A stretch of 5,071 nt of DNA, taken from contig CADEDU010000176.1 of assembly GCA_902826155.1 (NCBI GenBank), positions 1-5,071 of the forward strand, written 5' to 3'. The stretch comes from an uncultured beta proteobacterium. Its GTDB lineage: Bacteria > Pseudomonadota > Gammaproteobacteria > Burkholderiales > SG8-39. The notes under the pieces are model-generated. The model saw only the letters and a list, made by a program, of their open reading frames with translations, was not told the origin of the DNA and did not search any database. A program made the position numbers and the translations under genes. Position 1 is the first letter of the stretch. Each line of letters opens with the position of its first letter. This document shows, piece by piece, positions 1-5,071 of this stretch.

Positions 1-476
1 AGAACCTGCTGCGCCGCTTGTGAGAACTGCAGCACGCTGTCGGCAATGCCGGGGGCGGTGTCGATCACCATCACGTCCACCTTGGACGTGATGTCGCCGA
101 AAGCGCGGACCAGACCAAGGTGGGTGAGCGTGTCGAGTTCGGCGAGTTGCGCGATGCCCGAGGCGGCGGGCACCACCTTGAAGCCTTGTGGCGCGTCGAG
201 CAGGATTTCCTCGAGCGTACAGGTGCCGGCCAGCACGTCCGCGATCGTGAGCCGCGGCGTGAGCCCCAGGAAAACGTCGACGTTCGCGAGCCCGAGATCG
301 CCGTCGAGCAACATGACCTGCTTTCCACGCCACGCGAGCGAGGCGGCGAGATTGACCGCAACGGTCGTCTTGCCCACACCGCCCTTGCCGCCAGTCACGG
401 CGATCACCTGGACTGGCGGGTTCGCCGCGGCGCGTGCCGCGCCGTCGAAGCGCGATGAAAGCTTATCGCCGGGCAT
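1..476 (-). CDS. flhG: Flagellar number regulator FlhG/FleN, MinD-type ATPase (partial, 3' end off window)
   Basis: The first 158 residues are visible, followed by two bases of the next codon; the gene continues past the left edge. This is a ParA/MinD-family ATPase. Seen in the translation: the deviant Walker A GGKGGVGKTT at about residues 29-38 (K31 signature lysine, K36 P-loop lysine), the switch I segment LLDGDLGLANVD at 56-67 with D60 at the catalytic aspartate position of MinD-type ATPases, VVPAASG at about 101-107, and the Walker B/switch II segment VIDTAPGIAD at 137-146. The combination GLANVDVFLGLTP plus VVPAASG is typical of FlhG/FleN rather than cell-division MinD. Known role: ATP-dependent dimerisation at the membrane, partnership with FlhF, and limiting flagellar number, in pseudomonads partly through the regulator FleQ. 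ATG 476 is chosen because an AGGAG lies six bases upstream and no in-frame ATG or GTG occurs in the preceding 21 codons. It overlaps the end of flhF by 14 bases. The C-terminal membrane-targeting helix cannot be assessed. Confidence 0.95.
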   Translation of the reverse strand, partial: MPGDKLSSRFDGAARAAANPPVQVIAVTGGKGGVGKTTVAVNLAASLAWRGKQVMLLDGDLGLANVDVFLGLTPRLTIADVLAGTCTLEEILLDAPQGFKVVPAASGIAQLAELDTLTHLGLVRAFGDITSKVDVMVIDTAPGIADSVLQFSQAAQQV

Positions 477-1710
477 TTGGCACTCCTGTGATTCGCCGCT
501 GCATGACTTCGTCGTCAGCGGTCGAGCCGTTGCGGCTCGCGATTTCCACCGCGCGGCCGACGAGGACATGCGCGCGCGCGGGCTGCAGATCCTCGGGCAC
601 CCGCTGGCCATCGCTCAGATAGGCGACTGGCAACTTGTGCTGCACCAATGCAGAGAGCACTCCGCCCAGGCTCACGGCCTCGTCAACCTTCGTGATCACG
701 CACGAACCCGGGCGTGCCACCGCGAACATCTGCATGCACTCTTCGATCGCACCGGCCTGGATGCTGGCCGGCAACACGAGCGACGTTTCGATCTGGGTCC
801 GCGCGGGGTCGATGAGACGCAGACGGCGCGCGAGATCCGGGTCGCGCGGGCTCGCGCCCGCGGTGTCGATGAGCACCAGCCGCTGGCCCGAAAGCGATTC
901 GACGAGGTCCGGTAGTTCGGCCACGTCGTAGACCGTATGCGCGGTGACGCCGAGCAGGCGACCCAGCATGTGCATCTGCTCGTGCGCGCCGATGCGGACC
1001 GCGTCTGCCGACACCAGCGCCACGCGGCGCGGACCGTGGCGAAGCACCCAGCGCGCCGCGAGCTTCGCCAGCAAAGTGGTCTTGCCGGCGCCCGCGGGTC
1101 CCGCAAAGGCGATACGCCCGCCGCTCTCGAGCCAGCGGTCCCCCGTGACCTGGAGGGTGCGGGCGATGGTGGCCAGCGCGAAACGCCGCGCGGCGGTGAA
1201 ATTCAGATTGCCCGGAATCTTGCGCGCGAGCGAGCCGGCGAGAACCTGCGAAATGCCGAGCTGCGCCAGTTCCTTGAGCATGGCCGCCTGCACCGGCGAG
1301 CGGCGCGACATGTCGTTCCACGCGAGCGTCGCGAGTTGCGCCTCCAGCATGCGGCGCATGTCCTTCATCTCGTTCGCGAGCGCGTCGTTGTGCGCGGCGG
1401 CGGCAGGGATAGTCACGGCAGCCGGCGCGGGCGCCACGGCCCGGGGAGCAACCGGTACGAGGCTCTCGGAAAGCTGCGAAGACGCGCGCCGTGCGCCAGC
1501 GACATCCGGCTCCTCGCGGACCGCGGAATCCGGCACCTTCCGCTCGGGCACCGCGAACTGTCGCGACAGCTCCACGTCGATGGCCGCGACCACTTCGACC
1601 TGGGAGCCGACGGTACCTGATGACAGGATGACCGCTTCGGGGCCCATGCCCTCGCGCACCTGGGCGAGAGCACTGCGCATGTCCTTGGCGACGTATCTTT
1701 GAATTCTCAC
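463..1710 (-). CDS. flhF: Flagellar placement protein FlhF, SRP-type GTPase
   Basis: 415 residues, within the usual range for FlhF. FlhF is a signal-recognition-particle-type GTPase that localises to the pole in polar flagellates and marks where the flagellum is built, with FlhG as its partner. The order is: N-terminal B domain (about 1-48, RYVAKDMRSAL then GPEAVILSS and VEVVAAID); a variable Ala/Pro/Val-rich linker (about 50-108); a helical N domain (about 110-195); and the GTPase G domain (about 198-390). GTPase motifs seen: P-loop GPAGAGKTT 204-212, DAVRIGAHEQ 236-245, DTAG 282-285 followed by RD at 289-290, TKVDEA 340-345, and the closing segment LSDGQRVPEDL 365-375. The start is GTG at 1710. 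It is supported by a GGAG six bases upstream and by the N-terminus matching the family from its first residue; the next in-frame ATG, at residue 11, would cut into the B domain. It lies 14 bases after flhA and overlaps flhG by 14 bases, which suggests co-translation of the pair. Confidence 0.97.
   Translation of the reverse strand: MRIQRYVAKDMRSALAQVREGMGPEAVILSSGTVGSQVEVVAAIDVELSRQFAVPERKVPDSAVREEPDVAGARRASSQLSESLVPVAPRAVAPAPAAVTIPAAAAHNDALANEMKDMRRMLEAQLATLAWNDMSRRSPVQAAMLKELAQLGISQVLAGSLARKIPGNLNFTAARRFALATIARTLQVTGDRWLESGGRIAFAGPAGAGKTTLLAKLAARWVLRHGPRRVALVSADAVRIGAHEQMHMLGRLLGVTAHTVYDVAELPDLVESLSGQRLVLIDTAGASPRDPDLARRLRLIDPARTQIETSLVLPASIQAGAIEECMQMFAVARPGSCVITKVDEAVSLGGVLSALVQHKLPVAYLSDGQRVPEDLQPARAHVLVGRAVEIASRNGSTADDEVMQRRITGVPNARR
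483..487 (-). promoter_or_regulatory. Shine-Dalgarno sequence of flhG (inside flhF)
   Basis: AGGAG lies on the minus strand six bases before the flhG ATG (476-474) and falls within the last codons of flhF (the ACA GGA GTG region). It is the strongest ribosome-binding site in the window and fixes the flhG start, which overlaps the end of flhF by 14 bases. Confidence 0.8.
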
Positions 1711-1716
1711 TAGCTA

Positions 1717-1720
1717 CTCC
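1717..1720 (-). promoter_or_regulatory. Shine-Dalgarno sequence of flhF
   Basis: On the minus strand GGAG stands six bases before the GTG start at 1710, inside the 14-base spacer GAGTGGAGTAGCTA that follows the flhA stop. This well-placed site compensates for the weaker GTG codon and fixes the start so that the N-terminus MRIQRYVAKDM of the B domain is kept. Confidence 0.75.
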
Positions 1721-1724
1721 ACTC

Positions 1725-3809
1725 CTAACGCGCACCGACCGCGGTCACCATGCGGACCTTGCGGTTGTCGGGCACTTCGTTCCAGGCGAGCACGTGCAGT
1801 CCGGGCACGCTGACTCGCAGAAACCGCGCCAGCGACGAACGCAGCGCCGGCGGAGTCAGCAACACCGCCGGTTCTCCGCCACGTTCTTGACGTTGCGCGG
1901 CCTCTGACAGTCCACGTTGCAAACGCTCTGCCAAGCCGGGCTCCAGACCGGGTCCCGCGGCCGAATTCGCGAGTCCGTTTGACAATAGCCGCTCGAGTTC
2001 TGGCTCAAGTGTGATGACGGGCAATTCTTCCGCGAGGCCCACGATGTCCTGGACGATCTGTCGACCCAGGGCAACCCTGACCTGGCCGATCAGGATCTGC
2101 GGATCGGTGGAGCGCGAGCCGGCTTCCGCCAGAGCTTCGACGATGGCGCGCACGTTGCGGATGGGTACGCGCTCGGCAAGCAGGCCCTGCATGACTCGCA
2201 CCACGACCGCGAGCGGCAACACCTTGGGCACCAGTTCATCGACCAGCTTCGGCGCGGTCTTGGCGAGACTCTTGAGGAGCTGCTCGGCTTCCTCGTGCCC
2301 GAACAATTCGTGGGCATGCGACTGGATGAGGTGCGACAGGTGGGTGGCGATGACGGTCGCCGAGTCGACAACCGTGTAGCCGAGCGACTGCGCGTGTTCG
2401 CGCAAGCTGGGCTCGATCCACACGGCTTCCATGCCGAACGCCGGGTCGCGGGTCGCGAGTCCCTGGACAGGCCCGAACACGCGACCGGGGTTGATGGCGA
2501 GCTCGCGGTCCGGATGAACAACGCTCTCGCCGATGGCGACACCCGCAAGCCGAATCCGGTAAGTATTGGGTCCCAGCTCGAGGTTGTCGCGGATGTGTAC
2601 CGCCTGCACGAGGAAGCCGAGTTCCTGAGTGAGCTTGCGGCGCACGCCGCGAATCCTGGCCAGAAGGTCGCCGCCCTTGGCGCGATCGACGAGCGGCACG
2701 AGCCGGTATCCGACTTCGAGACCCACGGCGTCCACACCGCGCACGTCGTCCCAGGAAAGTTCCTGGGCTTCTGGCGGCGGCGGCGGCGCTTCTTCCGCCT
2801 CCACCACCGGCGCGGCCGCGGCGGCCTCGCGCTTCTTCACGATTCGCCATGCGCCGAACCCGCAGAGTGCACCGATCGTGAGAAACACGAGATTCGGCAT
2901 GCCCGGGATCAATCCCATGATGCCGAGCACCGCGGCCGCCACCCCGAGCGCCTTGGGCTGGCCGAAAAACTGCTTCTGCAGCTCGCTGCCCATGTCCTGT
3001 TCGCGCGAGATGCGCGTGACGATGATCGCGACCGCGACGGACAGCAGCAGCCCGGGAATCTGCGCGACGAGGCCGTCACCGATCGTGAGCAGCGTGTAGG
3101 TCTTGGTGGCCTCGGCCATCGGCAGGTCGTGCATCATCGTGCCGATGAGCAATCCGCCGATGATGTTGATGGCCATGATGAGAATGCCGGCGACCGCGTC
3201 ACCGCGCACGAACTTGCTGGCGCCGTCCATCGAGCCGTAGAAGTCCGATTCGGCACGCACTTCGGCGCGGCGCGCGCGCGCTTCTTCCTGCGTGATGATG
3301 CCCGCGTTCAGATCGGCGTCGATGGCCATCTGCTTGCCGGGCATGGCGTCCAGTGCGAACCGCGCCGACACTTCCGATACGCGGCCCGCGCCCTTGGTAA
3401 CGACCACGAAGTTGATGATCGTCAGAACGATGAACACCACGGCGCCGACGGCGAAGTTGCCGCCGATCACGAACTCGCCGAAGGCGGCGATCACCTTGCC
3501 CGCGGCATGCGACCCTTCATGTCCGTGCAACAGCACCACGCGCGTCGATGCGACGTTGAGCGCCAGGCGCAGGACGGTGACGAGCAGCAGCACGGTCGGA
3601 AAGATTGCGAACTCGAGCGGCCGCTTGACGTTGAACACCGCCATGACGATGACCAGCGAGAGCGCGATGTTGAACGTGAACAGCACGTCCAGTATTACCG
3701 GCGGCAGCGGCAGGATCATCATCGCGAGGATCGAGATGAGACCGACCGGCACGCCGATCCCGATCCGCATCAGCGGACTCAAGATTGAACTGTTGTCGGT
3801 GGCTGCCAT
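1725..3809 (-). CDS. flhA: Flagellar type III export apparatus protein FlhA
   Basis: 694 residues, the normal full length. FlhA forms the nonameric ring of the export apparatus, couples proton flow to protein export, and docks chaperone-substrate complexes on its cytosolic domain. The N-terminal half has about eight hydrophobic segments (roughly 15-34, 37-58, 65-85, 110-138, 203-224, 240-264, 286-302, 305-322). Between the fourth and fifth lies the FHIPEP-family cytosolic loop ARFALDAMPGKQMAIDADLN (149-168), continuing to GASKFVRGD (196-204). R90, K199, D204 and D245 appear to correspond to the functionally important R94, K203, D208 and D249 of Salmonella FlhA. An Ala/Pro/Glu-rich linker (about 327-350) leads to the cytosolic domain (about 351-694). 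There D455, F458 and T489 match the chaperone-binding dimple residues D456, F459 and T490 of Salmonella. The relatives LcrD/YscV/HrcV of virulence secretion are disfavoured by the flhB/flhF/flhG context. ATG 3809 gives the expected N-terminus but has only a weak ribosome-binding site. Confidence 0.98.
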   Translation of the reverse strand: MAATDNSSILSPLMRIGIGVPVGLISILAMMILPLPPVILDVLFTFNIALSLVIVMAVFNVKRPLEFAIFPTVLLLVTVLRLALNVASTRVVLLHGHEGSHAAGKVIAAFGEFVIGGNFAVGAVVFIVLTIINFVVVTKGAGRVSEVSARFALDAMPGKQMAIDADLNAGIITQEEARARRAEVRAESDFYGSMDGASKFVRGDAVAGILIMAINIIGGLLIGTMMHDLPMAEATKTYTLLTIGDGLVAQIPGLLLSVAVAIIVTRISREQDMGSELQKQFFGQPKALGVAAAVLGIMGLIPGMPNLVFLTIGALCGFGAWRIVKKREAAAAAPVVEAEEAPPPPPEAQELSWDDVRGVDAVGLEVGYRLVPLVDRAKGGDLLARIRGVRRKLTQELGFLVQAVHIRDNLELGPNTYRIRLAGVAIGESVVHPDRELAINPGRVFGPVQGLATRDPAFGMEAVWIEPSLREHAQSLGYTVVDSATVIATHLSHLIQSHAHELFGHEEAEQLLKSLAKTAPKLVDELVPKVLPLAVVVRVMQGLLAERVPIRNVRAIVEALAEAGSRSTDPQILIGQVRVALGRQIVQDIVGLAEELPVITLEPELERLLSNGLANSAAGPGLEPGLAERLQRGLSEAAQRQERGGEPAVLLTPPALRSSLARFLRVSVPGLHVLAWNEVPDNRKVRMVTAVGAR
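2759..2831 (-). other. Low-complexity linker-coding stretch in flhA
   Basis: This part of flhA encodes the linker between the membrane and cytosolic domains: REAAAAAPVVEAEE followed by APPPPPEAQE. It includes a short (GGC)5 run on the plus strand at 2773-2787, read on the minus strand as four CCG codons and one CCA. Length change here would add or remove whole residues and not shift the frame. In FlhA this linker joins the membrane ring to the cytosolic ring and tolerates sequence variation. Confidence 0.6.
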
Positions 3810-3824
3810 AGCTTATCGGTCGCT
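3810..3824 (-). promoter_or_regulatory. flhB-flhA intergenic spacer with weak ribosome-binding site
   Basis: The 15 bases between the flhB stop and the flhA ATG read AGCGACCGATAAGCT on the minus strand. There is no GGAG or AGGA core; the best purine stretch is GATAAG, only two bases from the ATG and too close for normal pairing. Translational coupling to flhB is therefore likely. The GACCGATAA string resembles a flagellar sigma-28 -10 box, but no matching -35 is present. Confidence 0.45.
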
Positions 3825-4925
3825 TCAGTCGATGATGGGCGCCGGCGGCGGCTTCGCCCCGCGAACGACGGCCGCCTTGAGCTGATAGACGTAGGTGAGA
3901 ACCTGCGCGACGGTGGCGTACAGCGCCGCCGGAACTTCGTGCCCGAGCTCGACATTGCGATACAGGGCGCGCGCGAGAGGTGGCGCGGCCAGCAGCGGTA
4001 CTCCGTTCTGCACGGCAATCTCACGGATGCGCGCGGCCAGCAGATCGGTGCCTTTGGCGACGACGACCGGTGCACGCATGCGCGACTCGTCGTAGCGCAG
4101 CGCCACCGCGAAGTGCGTGGGGTTGGTGACGACCACGTCCGCCGTCGGAACCTCCTGCATCATGCGGCCGCGCGCGAGCGCACGCTGCGCCTCGCGGATC
4201 CGGCCACGGGTCTCCGGCGAGCCTTCGCTCTCCTTGTACTCCTCCTTCACCTCTTCCCGCGTCATCTTCAGATCGCGCGAGTGTTGCCAGAGCTGGAACG
4301 GCACGTCGAATGCCGCGATGGCCACGAGTCCGAAGCAGAGCACCAGCAGCGCGTAGCCGGCGAGCGCCGCCGCATGGCCGATCGCCCCCTCCAGCGGTTC
4401 GCTCGACAGCCCCATCATCTGCGGGGTCATTCCTTTCAGCAGGACCCACGCGATGACCGACACCACCGCGACCTTGGCCAGGCCCTTGACGAGCTCGACG
4501 CTGCCGCGAGCCGAGAAGACGCGGCCCAGGCCGCTCGCGGGATTCAGCCGCGAGAACTTGGGCGTCAGCGCCTCGGCCGAGAAATTCCAGCCACCGATCG
4601 CGAGCGGCGCAGCGAGCGCCGCGACGAAGGTGGCGCCGAGAATCGGCAGGATGATCAGCAGCGCGCGCAGGCCCGCGTCCATGAGCGTGGGCCAGATCAC
4701 GCCCTCGCCCATGGCCTGCGCCGGACTCAACGTCAGCGAGCCGCGCATGAGCTCGGCGAACTTCCCGGCGGTGCCCGCCCCGAGCGCGTAGATAGCCGTG
4801 GAGGCCGCGATGCACACCGCTGCCATCGACAGTTCGAGGGACCGCGGAACCTGGCCTCGCTTGCGCGCCTCCTCGAGGCGCTTGGGAGTTGCCTGTTCTG
4901 TACGTTCTGCGCCGGACTCCGCCAT
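3825..4925 (-). CDS. flhB: Flagellar type III export switch protein FlhB
   Basis: 366 residues, close to the usual 350-385. FlhB sits in the inner membrane with the FliPQR gate and switches export from rod/hook to filament substrates after self-cleavage. Seen: a basic cytosolic N-terminus with TEQATPKRLEEARKRGQVPR (9-28), the standard opening of the family; four hydrophobic segments (about 31-51, 83-110, 146-165, 184-206); and the cytosolic part starting with FDVPFQLWQHSRDLKMTREE (206-225) and the GRIRE hinge (241-245). The autocleavage motif NPTH is at 268-271, with cleavage expected between N268 and P269. The C-terminal domain is complete and ends in a short proline-containing tail (PPPAPIID). 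The flagellar neighbours argue against the virulence homologues YscU/SpaS. ATG 4925 is one base after the fliR stop and lacks a convincing Shine-Dalgarno sequence, so translation probably depends on ribosomes finishing fliR. Confidence 0.98.
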   Translation of the reverse strand: MAESGAERTEQATPKRLEEARKRGQVPRSLELSMAAVCIAASTAIYALGAGTAGKFAELMRGSLTLSPAQAMGEGVIWPTLMDAGLRALLIILPILGATFVAALAAPLAIGGWNFSAEALTPKFSRLNPASGLGRVFSARGSVELVKGLAKVAVVSVIAWVLLKGMTPQMMGLSSEPLEGAIGHAAALAGYALLVLCFGLVAIAAFDVPFQLWQHSRDLKMTREEVKEEYKESEGSPETRGRIREAQRALARGRMMQEVPTADVVVTNPTHFAVALRYDESRMRAPVVVAKGTDLLAARIREIAVQNGVPLLAAPPLARALYRNVELGHEVPAALYATVAQVLTYVYQLKAAVVRGAKPPPAPIID

Positions 4926-4929
4926 ATCA
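4923..4929 (-). promoter_or_regulatory. fliR stop / flhB start junction (termination-reinitiation site)
   Basis: On the minus strand the junction reads TGATATG: the fliR stop TGA, one T, then the flhB start ATG. Upstream there is only GGGG (4936-4933), seven bases before the ATG, which is a poor match to the anti-Shine-Dalgarno sequence. Such close spacing usually means the flhB start is used by ribosomes that have just terminated on fliR, helping to balance the two export-gate partners. The coupling is inferred; the spacing is seen. Confidence 0.6.
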
Positions 4930-5071
4930 GGGCCCCGCCACGTGCAGTGAACGCACGAACTCGAAGCCCTGCGACAGCAGCGTCGTGAAGCTGCTCAGCA
5001 TCGGGCCGATACCCGCGAGCACGACCAGCAGGCCGACGACCAGCGAGACGGGGAACCCGACCGCGAACAGG
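4927..5071 (-). CDS. fliR: Flagellar export gate protein FliR (partial, C-terminal 47 residues)
   Basis: Only the last 47 codons and the TGA stop (4929-4927) are in the window; the reading frame is open to the right edge with one leftover base. It reads LFAVGFPVSLVVGLLVVLAG, then IGPMLSSFTTLL and SQGFEFVRSLHVAGP. This fits the end of FliR: an FA(I/L/V)GFP motif before a hydrophobic segment, then a short amphipathic stretch and a tail. FliR assembles with FliP and FliQ into the helical export gate through which flagellar axial proteins pass. The position directly upstream of flhB is the expected one for gammaproteobacterial operons; in some bacteria fliR and flhB are even fused. Here they are separate, divided by an in-frame TGA and one base. 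The short length and reliance on context limit certainty somewhat. Confidence 0.88.
   Translation of the reverse strand, partial: LFAVGFPVSLVVGLLVVLAGIGPMLSSFTTLLSQGFEFVRSLHVAGP

Noticed and set aside
478..492. TGGCAC on the plus strand, resembling the -24 element of a sigma-54 promoter
   Set aside because: The position where the -12 GC should lie reads AT (491-492). The direction is opposite to the operon, and the bases are the complement of the flhG Shine-Dalgarno region.
46..915. A 289-codon plus-strand open frame opposite flhG and flhF
   Set aside because: It crosses from one real minus-strand gene into another, lacks recognisable motifs and has antisense-type composition.
937..1702. 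Two overlapping plus-strand open frames (227 and 252 codons) opposite flhF
   Set aside because: Both cover coding sequence with intact FlhF motifs, and two mutually overlapping frames on one strand point to compositional artefact.
683..1735. A 350-codon minus-strand frame shifted relative to flhF
   Set aside because: It is Arg/Gly/Ala/His-rich and has no motifs. The FlhF frame holds all the GTPase motifs, so this is an out-of-frame shadow.
3270..3281. Alternating GC run of 12 bases, and a similar one near 566-577
   Set aside because: The first encodes Ala/Arg codons in the FlhA loop and the second lies in the FlhF 3' region. Both fit ordinary high-GC coding sequence.
2295..3788. A 497-codon open frame on the plus strand, opposite flhA
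   Set aside because: Its first codon positions lie opposite the third positions of flhA codons. Those are almost always G or C, so stop codons, which begin with T, are rare. This explains the open frame without selection. The translation is rich in Arg, His, Asp and Glu, with no domain I recognise.
3811..3821. GACCGATAAG upstream of flhA, resembling a sigma-28 -10 box
   Set aside because: No TAAA-type -35 is found at the required distance, and the site is so close to the ATG that a transcript would start at or inside the start codon.
3939..4988. A 349-codon plus-strand open frame opposite flhB
   Set aside because: It has the same register effect as the frame opposite flhA, with an Arg/His/Glu-rich composition typical of antisense high-GC frames. 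It also runs across the fliR-flhB junction.
1..5071. Search for a novel system, mobile element, CRISPR array, RNA gene or terminator
   Set aside because: The window is fully occupied by five conserved flagellar genes with spacers of at most 15 bases. I saw no direct or inverted repeats of note and no composition break.

Overview
The window is a tightly packed segment of a flagellar operon, read entirely on the minus strand. In transcription order, from high to low coordinates, it contains the 3' end of fliR, then complete flhB, flhA and flhF, and the 5' part of flhG (fleN). Both window edges cut genes. No spacer between genes exceeds 15 bases, so there is no unexplained stretch of any length, and I see no mobile element, CRISPR array, RNA gene or transcription terminator.

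Region by region: 5071-4927 is the last 47 codons of FliR. FlhB (4925-3825) follows after one base. FlhA (3809-1725) follows 15 bases after FlhB. FlhF (1710-463) starts at GTG 14 bases after the FlhA stop. FlhG starts at ATG 476, overlaps the end of flhF by 14 bases, and runs off the left edge.

How the genes work together: FliR, FlhB and FlhA belong to the flagellar type III export apparatus in the inner membrane. FliR is part of the export gate with FliP and FliQ. FlhB is the autocleaving substrate-specificity switch. FlhA is the proton-driven export engine and the docking platform for chaperone-substrate complexes. FlhF (an SRP-type GTPase) and FlhG (a MinD-type ATPase) set flagellar position and number. 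The diagnostic residues of each complete protein, and of the visible part of FlhG, are present, so all look functional.

Organism: the window suggests a high-GC gammaproteobacterium with a polar flagellum. The reasons are the linkage fliR-flhB-flhA-flhF-flhG (known from Pseudomonas, Xanthomonas and relatives), the FlhF/FlhG pair, the strong G/C bias at third codon positions and the GTG start of flhF. Assignment to a family is not possible from this sequence. A xanthomonad- or Nevskiales-like lineage is only a guess. By analogy with those genomes fliA would be expected beyond the left edge and fliQ/fliP beyond the right edge.

I found no undescribed system here. The second-look items are modest: start-site and coupling details, sequence variations in FlhG and FlhF, and a low-complexity FlhA linker.
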